Assembly (NCBI GenBank): GCA_035645695.1
Contig: DASQMC010000026.1
Location: 1 to 64,000, forward strand
Length of the DNA: 64,000 bases
Direction of reading: 5' to 3'
Source of the DNA: JAIVJZ01 sp035645695
Lineage (GTDB): Bacteria > Acidobacteriota > Blastocatellia > Pyrinomonadales > Pyrinomonadaceae
A program made the position numbers and the translations under genes. The notes beneath the pieces are model-generated. The model was not told the DNA's origin. It made no database searches and saw nothing but the letters and a program-made list of their open reading frames with translations. Below, piece after piece: positions 18,028-26,593 of the stretch (positions are counted from its first letter, which is position 1; each line of letters begins with the position of its first letter).

Positions 18028-19422
18028 GTGTACTTCAAACAATTTTATCTGGGCTGTCTCGCACATGCTTCATACATGATCGGTTCGGGAGACGAAGCGG
18101 CGATAGTTGACCCGCAGAGGGATGTGGAGCAATACATCGCAGAGAGCGCGACGCAGGGGTTCAAGATTAAGTATGTGATTGAGACGCATCTTCACGCCGA
18201 TTTCGTCAGCGGTCATTGCGAGTTGGCCGCGCGCACGGGGGCGGAGATTATTTTCAGCCAACACGCAAACGCCGCCTTCCCGCATCGCGCCGTTCAGGAC
18301 GGAGACGAGATCAGCTTCGGCCGCGTTACGCTGCGGTTCATGGAGACGCCCGGCCACACGCCCGAAAGCATGTCCGTGCTCGTCATCGACCGCGAAGTCT
18401 CGGACAAGCCGCAGAAAGTTTTGACCGGCGACACGCTCTTTATCGGCGATGTCGGCCGCCCCGACCTCTCCGGCTCGCGCGGGCACACCGCCGAAGCGAT
18501 GGCCGCCACGCTCTATGAAAGCCTGCACGGCAAACTGCTCAAACTCGACGATGAGGTGGAAGTCTTCCCCGCACACGGCGCGGGCTCGATGTGCGGGCGC
18601 AACATCTCGAACGAAACTTCATCCACCATCGGCCAACAACGAAAGTCCAACTACGCTCTCGGCGCTATGTCGAAGGACGAATTCGTCAGCATGATGACGA
18701 CGGGGATGCCCGCCGCGCCAACCTATTTTTCGCGCGACGCCGAGATCAATCGCACCGGAGCGCCCGCGCTCGCAGCGTTGCCGCGCCCGACGCCGCTCGC
18801 GCCCGACGCCTTTGAGATTCTCGTGCGAGAGGGCGCGCTCGTGCTCGACGTGCGCGCGGCGGCCGATTATGGCGAAGGGCACGTCCCCGGCTCTCTCAAT
18901 ATCGGGCTGGGCGGCCAGTTCGCTTCATGGGCGGGCAGTTTGATCGCGCCGGATACGCCCTTGCTTCTCGTGACGGAAGATGATTCTAAGGCTGGTGAGG
19001 CGGTGCTGAGGCTCGCGCGCGTCGGGTTGGATAACGTCAGAGGTTTTTTGCAGGGCGGCATGGAGGCATGGGTTCAAGCCGGACGCGCCACGGCCGCCGT
19101 CCCGCAGATTACCGTCGCCGAACTGAGCCGGAGAATTCAGGAAGAAACGGATTTGCAGGTCGTCGATGTGCGACGCCCCGGCGAATATGAAGGCGGGCAT
19201 GCCCCGCGAGCACGGCTAGTTCCGCTCTCGGAGTTGCAGGCCGATCCGCTCGACTGGCTCGACCCCGCACGCCCCGTCGCCGTTATCTGCGCGGGCGGCT
19301 ATCGTTCCAGCGCAGCCACGAGCCTGCTCGAAATACGCGGCTTCCGGCATCTCTACAACGTGACGGGCGGCACTTCGGCTTACGTCGCCGCGGGCTATCC
19401 CGTGGAGAAGGAACCCGCCTAA
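18028..19422 (+). CDS. MBL-fold persulfide dioxygenase-like protein fused to two rhodanese domains
   Basis: This 464-residue cytosolic enzyme probably handles glutathione or protein persulfides during sulfide detoxification. The beta-lactamase-fold domain (residues 1-235) has the metal motif THLHADFVSGH, a second histidine in PGHTPESM, LTGDTLFIGDVGRPD and FPAHGAGSMCG, all typical of ETHE1-like dioxygenases. A first rhodanese domain (about 265-350) lacks the active cysteine (LLLVTEDDSKAG). A second (about 365-460) keeps it in VICAGGYRSSAA, so one sulfurtransferase site may be active. The GTG start at 18028 is preceded by GGAGG. The tandem design is known from fused persulfide dioxygenase-rhodanese proteins. 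Confidence 0.88.
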   Translation: MYFKQFYLGCLAHASYMIGSGDEAAIVDPQRDVEQYIAESATQGFKIKYVIETHLHADFVSGHCELAARTGAEIIFSQHANAAFPHRAVQDGDEISFGRVTLRFMETPGHTPESMSVLVIDREVSDKPQKVLTGDTLFIGDVGRPDLSGSRGHTAEAMAATLYESLHGKLLKLDDEVEVFPAHGAGSMCGRNISNETSSTIGQQRKSNYALGAMSKDEFVSMMTTGMPAAPTYFSRDAEINRTGAPALAALPRPTPLAPDAFEILVREGALVLDVRAAADYGEGHVPGSLNIGLGGQFASWAGSLIAPDTPLLLVTEDDSKAGEAVLRLARVGLDNVRGFLQGGMEAWVQAGRATAAVPQITVAELSRRIQEETDLQVVDVRRPGEYEGGHAPRARLVPLSELQADPLDWLDPARPVAVICAGGYRSSAATSLLEIRGFRHLYNVTGGTSAYVAAGYPVEKEPA

Positions 19423-19466
19423 CGACGCTCAACACATTTTGATTTATGAGTAAGGGTAAGTTTGAG

Positions 19467-19541
19467 GGCGGCTAGAGGGTCTCGAACCCTCGACCTCCTG
19501 AACCACAATCAGGCGCTCTAACCAACTGAGCTATAGCCGCC
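19467..19541 (-). tRNA. tRNA-His (GTG)
   Basis: The minus strand folds as a cloverleaf: acceptor GGCGGCTA/TAGCCGCC, D arm AGCTCAGTTGGTTAGAGC, anticodon stem CCTGA/TCAGG with loop TTGTGGT (anticodon GTG), and T arm GAGGGTTCGAGACCCTC. The eighth acceptor pair supplies the histidine-specific G at position -1. Confidence 0.96.
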
Positions 19542-19656
19542 ACATAACGAAGCGTTAATGAAGCAATACTACCGAAGCGGTCGCCGTCTGACAAGCCCGC
19601 AGATTGTTGCGCACTTTAACCGGAAAACCAAACGGAAAGCTGCTGCGAAATAATAA

Positions 19657-19729
19657 TACTCCCGGCTGGACTCGAACCAGCGACCACTCACTTAGAAGGC
19701 GAGTGCTCTATCCACTGAGCTACGGGAGC
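19657..19729 (-). tRNA. tRNA-Arg (TCT)
   Basis: The minus strand gives acceptor GCTCCCG/CGGGAGT with discriminator A, D arm AGCTCAGTGGATAGAGC, anticodon stem CTCGC/GTGAG with loop CTTCTAA (anticodon TCT) and T arm CTGGTTCGAGTCCAG. The first acceptor pair is a G-U wobble. Confidence 0.95.
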
Positions 19730-19868
19730 ACGCTTTTCGACGCCGCGGATGTTAGCATGCGTCAGACCATAGCCGTCAACCGCGAAACTAAAAAGGCAAA
19801 TGAGCGTGAGAAATAGAACGCGTGGGGTGTGCTAGTGTCTGTCATGTAGCCGGAGAATAAGAGCGAGT

Positions 19869-20993
19869 ATGAACGAACGAAGGATACAACCGCGTTGGAT
19901 CGCGCTGCTGGCGGCGACGGCCGCATGTCTCTATCTGTGCTGGTTGATGATCCTGCCCTTCATCAACGTGCTGGCGTGGGCGGCCGTGCTCGTCGTGGTT
20001 TTCTACCCGGTTCACCGTCGCCTCGTCGCGCGCACGAACCGTCCGGCCACGAGCGCTATGATTTCGTGCCTGCTCGTCGTCTTCGTCATACTCATTCCGC
20101 TCTCACTCATCACGCTTGCGCTCGTGCGCGAATTCTCCGGCGCGGCGCAGGGAATCCAGCATCAATTTAACGCCATCCTCGATCCGAATTCGGCCATCGG
20201 ACGGATCGCGGCGAGGATTACCGGATGGCTCGGAAACTTCGTCGACGTTGAGCAACTGCGCGACCCCCAGACAATTCAGGAGCGCCTGCAACAAGTGGCC
20301 GGTTCGGTCGCGCAACGCACGCTCGGGCTTGTCGGCGGCGTGCTCGGCGTCGTCGTGCAAATCTTCTTTATCATCTTCACCATGTATTACCTCTTCCGCG
20401 ACGGGGCGAAGATCGTGAACGCGCTCCCGGACGTGTTGCCGCTGGAGCGGGCGCAAAGTGAGGATATTCTGACGCGGACAAGAGATGTCATCAGCGCGAG
20501 CGTCAACGGGGTGTTGGTCATCGCGGCGATTCAGGGTGCGCTCGGGGCGATAGCCTTCTTCGCCCTCGGCGTGCCCTCCCCGCTCGTCTGGGGCGTCGTG
20601 ATGACGTTTCTGTCGCTCATCCCGATGGCCGGGGCTTTTATCGTCTGGGTTCCGGCGGCGATCTTTCTGGCCGTCACGGGTCATTGGGTGAAGGCCGTTT
20701 TGCTCGTTGCCTGGGGCGCGCTCGTGATCGGGACGGCGGATAATTTTCTCCGGCCGAAACTGGTCGGCGAGAAAACCAAGCTGCACGAGTTGTTCATTTT
20801 CTTCTCGGTGCTTGGCGGTCTACAAGTCTTCGGCGTGCTCGGTCTGGTACTCGGTCCTGTCGTGCTGGCGATCACCCTTGCATTGCTGGAAGTGATGCGC
20901 CACGCCGACCGGCCGCCCGCTGCGCCCACCGCTTCCGAACCGTCCTTCATCGAGCATGGAGCCTTAAAAGATAATCCCGCATCTTCGCAGTAA
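19869..20993 (+). CDS. AI-2E family (TqsA/PerM-type) membrane transporter
   Basis: The 374-residue protein has about eight hydrophobic segments arranged as in the AI-2E transporter (UPF0118) family: a pair near the N terminus, a long amphipathic middle (QGIQHQFNAI, VEQLRDPQTIQERLQQVA) and five more from residue 150 on. Family hallmarks include FYPVHRRL, LIPMAGAFIVWVPA and DNFLRPKLVGEKTKLHELFIFFSVLGG. Members move small molecules or ions across the inner membrane and the name does not prove autoinducer-2 transport. It starts 140 bases after tRNA-Arg. A polar tail of about 30 residues ends the protein. Confidence 0.9.
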   Translation: MNERRIQPRWIALLAATAACLYLCWLMILPFINVLAWAAVLVVVFYPVHRRLVARTNRPATSAMISCLLVVFVILIPLSLITLALVREFSGAAQGIQHQFNAILDPNSAIGRIAARITGWLGNFVDVEQLRDPQTIQERLQQVAGSVAQRTLGLVGGVLGVVVQIFFIIFTMYYLFRDGAKIVNALPDVLPLERAQSEDILTRTRDVISASVNGVLVIAAIQGALGAIAFFALGVPSPLVWGVVMTFLSLIPMAGAFIVWVPAAIFLAVTGHWVKAVLLVAWGALVIGTADNFLRPKLVGEKTKLHELFIFFSVLGGLQVFGVLGLVLGPVVLAITLALLEVMRHADRPPAAPTASEPSFIEHGALKDNPASSQ

Positions 20994-21046
20994 ATTCATT
21001 CGAGCGTGATGACTTTCCATCGTCGATTCCATCAAAGAGAAGACGC

Positions 21047-21601
21047 ATGCCTGACGAAATGAAAAATCCCTGGACAATAGTTTCGACCAGAAACATTTAC
21101 GACAACAGTTGGATCAGCGTCAGGGAAGACGCTGTGATCCGGCCGGACGGAGAACAGGGCATTTATGGCGTCGTCCATTTCAAGAATATCGCCACGGGCG
21201 TGCTCGCAATCGAGAATAACTTCATCTACCTGGTCGGGCAGTATCGCTATCCGCTGGGACGATATTCGTGGGAGATACCGGAGGGGGGCTGTGGCGAAGG
21301 CGAAGACCCGCTCGACGCGGCACAACGCGAACTTGAAGAGGAAACCGGGCTGCGCGCTAAAAATTGGCGCAAGCTCGGAGAATCTCACCTCTCAAATTCC
21401 GTCTCCGACGAGCTTGCCATTTGGTATGTCGCGACCGAACTGACACTGGGCGAGCGCCGCCCGGAGGGAACAGAGCAACTGGAAGTCCGCCGAGTCCCAT
21501 TCGTCGAGGCCTTGCGTATGACGCTGAGCGGCGAAATAACCGATTCCGTCAGCCAGCTGGCGATCATGCAGTTCGGTCTCTTATCAAAAATCTCTCTGTG
21601 A
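21047..21601 (+). CDS. Nudix hydrolase (ADP-ribose pyrophosphatase-like)
   Basis: This 184-residue cytosolic hydrolase probably cleaves ADP-ribose or a similar nucleoside diphosphate sugar. The Nudix box is complete in the order G-x5-E-x7-R-E-x2-E-E-x-G: GGCGEGEDPLDAAQ then RELEEETGL (residues about 84-106). Upstream, VGQYRYPLGRYSWEIPEGG is typical of the ADPRase subgroup. An AAGAGAAG stretch lies close to the ATG. It follows the AI-2E permease with a 53-base gap and may share its transcript. The downstream gene is convergent, with a hairpin between. Confidence 0.9.
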   Translation: MPDEMKNPWTIVSTRNIYDNSWISVREDAVIRPDGEQGIYGVVHFKNIATGVLAIENNFIYLVGQYRYPLGRYSWEIPEGGCGEGEDPLDAAQRELEEETGLRAKNWRKLGESHLSNSVSDELAIWYVATELTLGERRPEGTEQLEVRRVPFVEALRMTLSGEITDSVSQLAIMQFGLLSKISL

Positions 21602-21659
21602 ATCAGCACCCACCCCCGATTAGTTCGATGTTAGCGCTTGATTTTTCTTTTGCCAAAAA

Positions 21660-21696
21660 AGGCAGGCCGCCAACCTTGCGGGTCGGCGGCCTGTCT
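21660..21696 (-). terminator. Rho-independent terminator of the minus-strand small gene
   Basis: A 12-base stem (AGGCAGGCCGCC with GGCGGCCTGTCT, one G-U) is followed, in the minus direction, by T6. It may also stop transcripts of the Nudix gene. Confidence 0.78.
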
Positions 21697-21738
21697 CAAA
21701 TTATCTGTCTAACTCTTTAGATTGCTGGGGGTATCAAT

Positions 21739-21993
21739 TTACGCGGCATATCGCCCGTCAACGGAAACGGGTTCGGCGAAGACACGACGACCGTTCAACG
21801 CGTCGTCGATGATTTCGCGTACGGCAGCCACGTCTGGATTAACATCCATGCGGTCACATGCCTTCAAGTGCCGAAGGATGCCTTCGGTGGCAATGTCGAG
21901 CGCAGCACCCGTCAATTTGGAATAACGGCGGGCTTGGATGTGGTCAATAACCTTGAGCCGCTCTTCCAGCGGCAACGTCACATTGAAAGTCAC
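21739..21993 (-). CDS. Small protein of unknown function (84 aa)
   Basis: The GTG start at 21993 is preceded by GAAGGAGTAGAAGG, a good ribosome-binding site, and the gene ends just before a terminator whose T-run lies on this strand. The protein is hydrophilic and mainly helical (LPLEERLKVIDHIQARRYS, AAVREIIDDALNGRRVF). It has no membrane segment, cysteine cluster or recognised DNA-binding motif. Expression signals on both sides are the main support that it is real. Function unknown. Confidence 0.6.
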   Translation of the reverse strand: MTFNVTLPLEERLKVIDHIQARRYSKLTGAALDIATEGILRHLKACDRMDVNPDVAAVREIIDDALNGRRVFAEPVSVDGRYAA

Positions 21994-22548
21994 TTTACCT
22001 TCTACTCCTTCTCGTTTGGACTCGTATCCCGACGGGCTTCTCCTAATTGATGAATGCGGTATTTTAGATGCCCGGCGTTTAGATTAAGATGCGTTTCTGT
22101 CACATTTTCCGCAATATTCACACAAACCAACCCTGGAAATGATCCAACTCAACTTAGGATAATAATACGTGTGTCTGCGGAACGGAGGATTCTAAACGAT
22201 AACTCTGGAAATTACCAGAAAATTATTTGGCGTTCATGTGCGGACGGCCGACTAAGTCTGATGAAAAAAAGCGAACTATCTGATGATCAACGGGTTAGAT
22301 TGATAAGTGCGGTTTGATCAGTGAGGATTATGAGTAAAATTCCTAACTAATGGCTAAAATAAATGGAATTGATAAAGACCCCAGGGGAAAAGGGACTGTT
22401 TGAAGGGGGAGATGGGGATGGGAAACGTCTGTAGTGATGCAGACATGCGACACCGCTTGCGAGTCGCGCGCAGGTGTATTAGCGCACTTAACTCGCAGGC
22501 GGCGATCATAAATGCATGTCGAGCGTAAAAAAGACGGCCGTCGTGAAC
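21994..22548. other. AT-richer intergenic region without recognisable gene
   Basis: This 555-base stretch between two minus-strand genes is visibly richer in A and T than its surroundings. A frame at 22054-22317 (+) exists but has no ribosome-binding site or family resemblance. Leader sequence for the small gene lies at its left end. Nothing else is recognised. Confidence 0.5.
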
Positions 22549-22857
22549 TTACTTCTTGGGTACGACCGTGTCTTTTAACCCTTTGCCGATGCGGAACTTA
22601 AGAGTAGTTTTGGCGGGAATTTGAATCGTCTCGCCCGTCTGGGGATTACGCCCCTCGCGCGCTTTACGTTCCGAGAGCACCAATTTGCCAAAACCCGGCA
22701 GAGCGAATTCACCGTTGTTTTTGACTTCGTCGCTCGCCAGTTCGGTCAATTGGTCGAAAAATTCTTTTACCTGAACACGCTTCAGCCCGGTTTTCTCAGC
22801 AAAATGGTTGAGAATCTCAGACTGCGTCATGCGTTTTTTGCCTTCTTTAGTCGCCAT
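22549..22857 (-). CDS. hup: HU family DNA-binding protein
   Basis: This 102-residue histone-like protein bends and compacts DNA as a dimer. The fold is clear: N-terminal helices (MTQSEILNHFAEKTGL, VQVKEFFDQL), then the beta arm with FALPGFGKLVLSERKAREGRNPQTG and IQIPAKTTLKFRIGKGLKD. The conserved GRNPQTGE tip of the DNA-binding arm is intact. There is a short N-terminal addition (MATKEGKKR) compared with typical 90-residue HU. A GGAGGTAG ribosome-binding site precedes the ATG. Single gene. Confidence 0.95.
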   Translation of the reverse strand: MATKEGKKRMTQSEILNHFAEKTGLKRVQVKEFFDQLTELASDEVKNNGEFALPGFGKLVLSERKAREGRNPQTGETIQIPAKTTLKFRIGKGLKDTVVPKK

Positions 22858-23413
22858 GTCGAAGTGTGGCTACCTCCTGCGGATTGGGAAGAATAAATAA
22901 AACTTGCAATAGCAGATATATCACACAGTCGCCCCTCGCGTCTGCAAAAAAACCCAACTTTTAGGCTTTTTTTAAAAGAAATTCGAGATTTCTTTCGCCA
23001 GACGGCCTTCAACTTAACATAACAAGCGAACTCTACTGCTTAAAGACCTAAATTTATGCGTTGGATTCCCCGAAACCACCACGCTCTTGCGTTTATCGCC
23101 GCGCCGCCTTTGTTCGCTTACGCCGGGGCGGAGTTTCATTCTTGCACCGGCGGGACGCGTATTTTCTGTTGCAAATTTTCAATCCATCAGTACACTACAA
23201 TCCACACAAAGTTCCGTTTACCGAAGTTGCCCTGTGCATCTTCCATTGCGAGAACATGAACCATTATCCGGGACACTGTTTCTCCTCCTGAAATTTAAGA
23301 AATCTAAGGGAGAATTTCAGCCCTACGGTTCACCTGCGAGAGCACGTTTCATGCTCCGGCGTCTTGTCATGTCCAACCCATTTTAAATCTCTCACCTGTT
23401 ATAAGGAGGCTCT
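22858..23413. other. Intergenic region between divergent hup and VWFA gene
   Basis: This 556-base region holds the hup leader at its left end and a long leader for the VWFA protein at its right end, with AAGGAGG just before that ATG. Several short + frames overlap here, none with a ribosome-binding site or family match. A candidate hup promoter on the minus strand is TTGCAG with TGATAT 18 bases downstream. Confidence 0.45.
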
Positions 23414-25726
23414 ATGCGTAATTGCCTGAATGCTTTTTCAAGCCTGTTGCTCTCCATCGTAGTTCTCACCATAAGCCTCCCGGTCGCCCGCGGGCAAGGC
23501 GCACCACAACCTGACACTCAAAATGAAGTCCTTCGCATCAACACCGATATCGTGCAGACCGACTTGTTGGTGCTCGACAAACAGGGACGCGCCGTGCAGG
23601 GATTGTCGCGCGATCAATTTGAGTTGCTTGTCGATGGGCAGCCTCAGCCCATCCTCTTCTTCGAGAGCGTGGAGAGCGGCGGGGTTAAAGAGGCCGCCAA
23701 ACTTGCGGAGACGAGAGGCAGGACAACCGCAGACGCCGCCAAGACGGCGACCTACGCAAACGCGCCTTCAGGCAGATCGTTCATCTTCTTCATTGACGAT
23801 CTTCACCTTTCACAGGCCAGCATTCAGCGCACGCGCGAAATGCTCGGCAAGTTCATCGATAAGCTGGGACCAAACGATCAGGCCATGCTCTTCACGCCGA
23901 CCAATCAGATCGGCTTCCTGCAACAACTGACGGACAACAAGGCCGTGCTCAGACTCGCCGTCTCACGCATCAACTATCAGAGCCAGTTCGCGCCGCAGAG
24001 CGGCCGGCGTTCGATGACCGTCTCAGAGGCTCTCGCCATAGACCGCGGGCAGCGCGACGTGCTCGATTACAAGATCAAGGAAACAGTTGACGACATGGGG
24101 CTGGAGCGGAAACCAACCGCGGCGGAGGGCGGATCGGCCACCGCGGGCGGGAGCGGCACTGGACAAACTTCCAGCGGTTCGACGCTCATTAATCTGGGCG
24201 GCGGGGCGGTGGGCGAGATCAGAGGCGACGGGAGAAGCGCGGGTTTAGACGGCGGCGGCGGGACGGGCATGGGCCTGCGACGCCAGCAGGCCGAGACCTA
24301 CGTCAAAGGCGAAGCGCGGCGCATCCTCACGCAGGCGAATTCGATCGGCATGATGCTGCTTTCATCGCTCGAAACGGTTGCACGCGGTTCGGCTTCGTTG
24401 CCCGGTCGAAAACTCGTCTTCTTCATCTCGGACGGTTTCGTCGTCGACACCAGAAACGCGGCGGCCGGGGAGAGGCTGCAACGCGTTATCGACGCCGCGG
24501 CGAGATCGGGCGTCGCCGTCTACACGTTCGACTCGCAGGGCTTGACCGCCGATTTCGCCGATGCGAGTAAGGATGTATTCAGCGACATCGCGGGACGCAG
24601 CGGCAGTCAGAACTCTTCAACCACTGCGACCTCCCTCGCCCTTGACGAGTCGAGGGAACTGAAAGCGGTGCTGCGCGCTCTGGCCGAGGACACGGGTGGA
24701 CGGGCGATCCTCAACCGCAATGACCTCGGATCAGGACTGCAACAGGTGGTCAACGAAACCGCTTCTTATTACGTTCTCGCATGGAAGCCGCAGGTAGTGG
24801 AAGCAGGGAAGCCAAAGTTTAAGACCATCAAGGTCAACGTCAAGGGGCGCACAGACCTTCGCGTATTTTCCCGCAAAGGATACTTCAGCAGCCCGCCCGC
24901 GCCGCTCCCGTCTGACGAAAAACCCGCAGGCGGCAACAACGCCCCCGTCGCGGTGAAGGCGTCGGAGGCCGAGATGCGATCCGCCATTATCTCGCCATTT
25001 CCGAGGCGGCAGATGAATGTGGCGGCCTACGCGGTTCTGACGAACGAGGCCGCGGACGGCTACAGGATCACGGCGCTCACAGACCTCTCCGGCTACTCGT
25101 TGGCGCAGGATAAGGGAGAGTTGGATTACGCGGCGGTGGTTCTGGACGATAAGGGTAAATCCGTTTCGGGCGTCGGGCAGAAGGTGAGCGCGCCTTCGGA
25201 CGAAGACGGCGCCAAGCCATTCAGGGTCACGGCCAAAATGCCTAATACCCTACAGCCGGGACTCTATCAAGTGCGCGTGGCCGCGCGAGATGCGCGCACG
25301 GGACGCATTGGCAGCGTCTTCCAGTGGGTCGAGGTTCCTGAATTCAAACCCGGTAAGATGTTCCTGAGCAGCCTGATAATGGCCGAGGCGGCCGGGGGCG
25401 TCGAGAAGGGCGCGACGATTGAGGTGGCACGCAGGTTCGCACGAACTTCAAACATGATCCTGCAATTTTCCGTCTACAACCCGGCCCTGTCCGGCAACGG
25501 TCAACCGGACGTGATGGTGGGCTTAAACGTCTTGCAGGGCGGGAAAATGTTGATCGGGGCGAGACCCACGCCGCTGCCCGCCGGAGCCGACAAGGCACGT
25601 CTGGAATATAGTTCCGGTTTTCCGCTCGGGAACATTCCACCCGGCAAGTATGCTCTACAGGTCGTCGTCGAAGACCGCATCGGAAAGACAACAGCGACGC
25701 AGCAACTCGACTTCGTCGTAGAGTGA
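23414..25726 (+). CDS. VWFA-related acidobacterial-type secreted protein (long form)
   Basis: This 770-residue exported protein has a signal peptide (residues 1-28, ending VARGQ). It is built around the VWFA-related domain found many times in acidobacterial genomes: VLRINTDIVQTDLLVLDKQG, GLSRDQFELLVDGQPQPI, SFIFFIDDLHLS at the metal-site position, KLVFFISDGFVVDTRNA, and a Gly-rich insertion at about residues 240-290. The C-terminal 250 residues are beta-rich (RRQMNVAAYAVLTNEA, YQVRVAARDARTG) and may be two Ig-like modules. AAGGAGG precedes the ATG. Role unknown; surface adhesion or a scaffold is often suggested for VWA folds. Confidence 0.88.
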   Translation: MRNCLNAFSSLLLSIVVLTISLPVARGQGAPQPDTQNEVLRINTDIVQTDLLVLDKQGRAVQGLSRDQFELLVDGQPQPILFFESVESGGVKEAAKLAETRGRTTADAAKTATYANAPSGRSFIFFIDDLHLSQASIQRTREMLGKFIDKLGPNDQAMLFTPTNQIGFLQQLTDNKAVLRLAVSRINYQSQFAPQSGRRSMTVSEALAIDRGQRDVLDYKIKETVDDMGLERKPTAAEGGSATAGGSGTGQTSSGSTLINLGGGAVGEIRGDGRSAGLDGGGGTGMGLRRQQAETYVKGEARRILTQANSIGMMLLSSLETVARGSASLPGRKLVFFISDGFVVDTRNAAAGERLQRVIDAAARSGVAVYTFDSQGLTADFADASKDVFSDIAGRSGSQNSSTTATSLALDESRELKAVLRALAEDTGGRAILNRNDLGSGLQQVVNETASYYVLAWKPQVVEAGKPKFKTIKVNVKGRTDLRVFSRKGYFSSPPAPLPSDEKPAGGNNAPVAVKASEAEMRSAIISPFPRRQMNVAAYAVLTNEAADGYRITALTDLSGYSLAQDKGELDYAAVVLDDKGKSVSGVGQKVSAPSDEDGAKPFRVTAKMPNTLQPGLYQVRVAARDARTGRIGSVFQWVEVPEFKPGKMFLSSLIMAEAAGGVEKGATIEVARRFARTSNMILQFSVYNPALSGNGQPDVMVGLNVLQGGKMLIGARPTPLPAGADKARLEYSSGFPLGNIPPGKYALQVVVEDRIGKTTATQQLDFVVE

Positions 25727-25767
25727 TCGTTTGAAATGTAAGACGCGCGGGCGGGCAATTAAAAGAG

Positions 25768-25841
<74 letters not shown>

Positions 25842-25928
25842 TGTAAATCTACCGGCATCTCCAAAACTGCTGAATAAGTTTGGATGCACCGCATTCTGCC
25901 AGCGCTTTGACGGCGGGTCAAGGGCACG

Positions 25929-26543
25929 TCAGGAAAAGCGCGTGTTCAGGTAGAGGCGAACTGCTGCTAGCGCGCGCGAGCGATGACTGATCCGTTGCTT
26001 CACCGCTTCGGAGAGTTCGCCGAAAGTGTGTGAATAGCCGGAGGGGACGAACAGGGGGTCGTAACCGAATCCGTTATGCCCCCGTGGATGTTTTGCGATG
26101 CTGCCTTCGCACGTTCCGCTGAAGACTTCCGACGCTCCTGTAGACGGGTCGTAGAGAGCAATCGCACAAATGAAGCGAGCAGCGCGCCGCTCGTCGCCGG
26201 TCAGGGCGAGTTCTGCGAGCAGACGCGCGTTGCGTTCTTCGTCCGTCGCGTTCGGGCCGGCGTAGCGGGCTGACAACACGCCCGGCGCTCCGCCAAGCGC
26301 GTCGACTTCCAGCCCTGAGTCGTCCGCCAGCGTCCAGAGCCCTGCCTGCCGACCGTAAAGACGCGCCTTGAGCGACGCGTTTTCCGCGAACGTCTCGCCG
26401 GTTTCTTCCACCTCTTTGATCTCGGGAAACTCGGAAAGTTGGCGCAGACGAACGGGGAGGCGTACCAGCAAGCCGGTCAGTTCGCGCACTTTCCCCGCGT
26501 TGTTCGTGGCGATGAGCAGTTCGGAATGCGTCTGGGCAGTCAT
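25929..26543 (-). CDS. rdgB: Non-canonical purine NTP pyrophosphatase (RdgB/HAM1)
   Basis: This 204-residue cytosolic house-cleaning enzyme hydrolyses ITP, dITP and XTP to monophosphates, keeping deaminated purines out of nucleic acids. The signature LLIATNNAGKVREL opens the protein, followed by EVEETGETFAENASLKA, LADDSGLEVDALGGAPG, SARYAG, and the specificity block GFGYDPLFVPSGYSHTFGEL with SHRSRAL near the end. All are in family order. The ATG at 26543 was chosen as it puts the signature next to the N terminus; a TTG at 26594 would add 17 residues. Divergent from the next gene. Confidence 0.95.
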   Translation of the reverse strand: MTAQTHSELLIATNNAGKVRELTGLLVRLPVRLRQLSEFPEIKEVEETGETFAENASLKARLYGRQAGLWTLADDSGLEVDALGGAPGVLSARYAGPNATDEERNARLLAELALTGDERRAARFICAIALYDPSTGASEVFSGTCEGSIAKHPRGHNGFGYDPLFVPSGYSHTFGELSEAVKQRISHRSRALAAVRLYLNTRFS

Positions 26544-26593
26544 CCAATCTATCTGAAATAAAACGCTCGCAAAAGGTAGTTTTGTCGCGCCCA

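Noticed and set aside
22054..22317. 87-residue + frame in the AT-richer gap before hup
   Set aside because: No ribosome-binding site, no family resemblance, unusual composition.
23056..23386. Three overlapping short + frames upstream of the VWFA gene
   Set aside because: No ribosome-binding sites; they overlap each other and look like chance frames in a leader.
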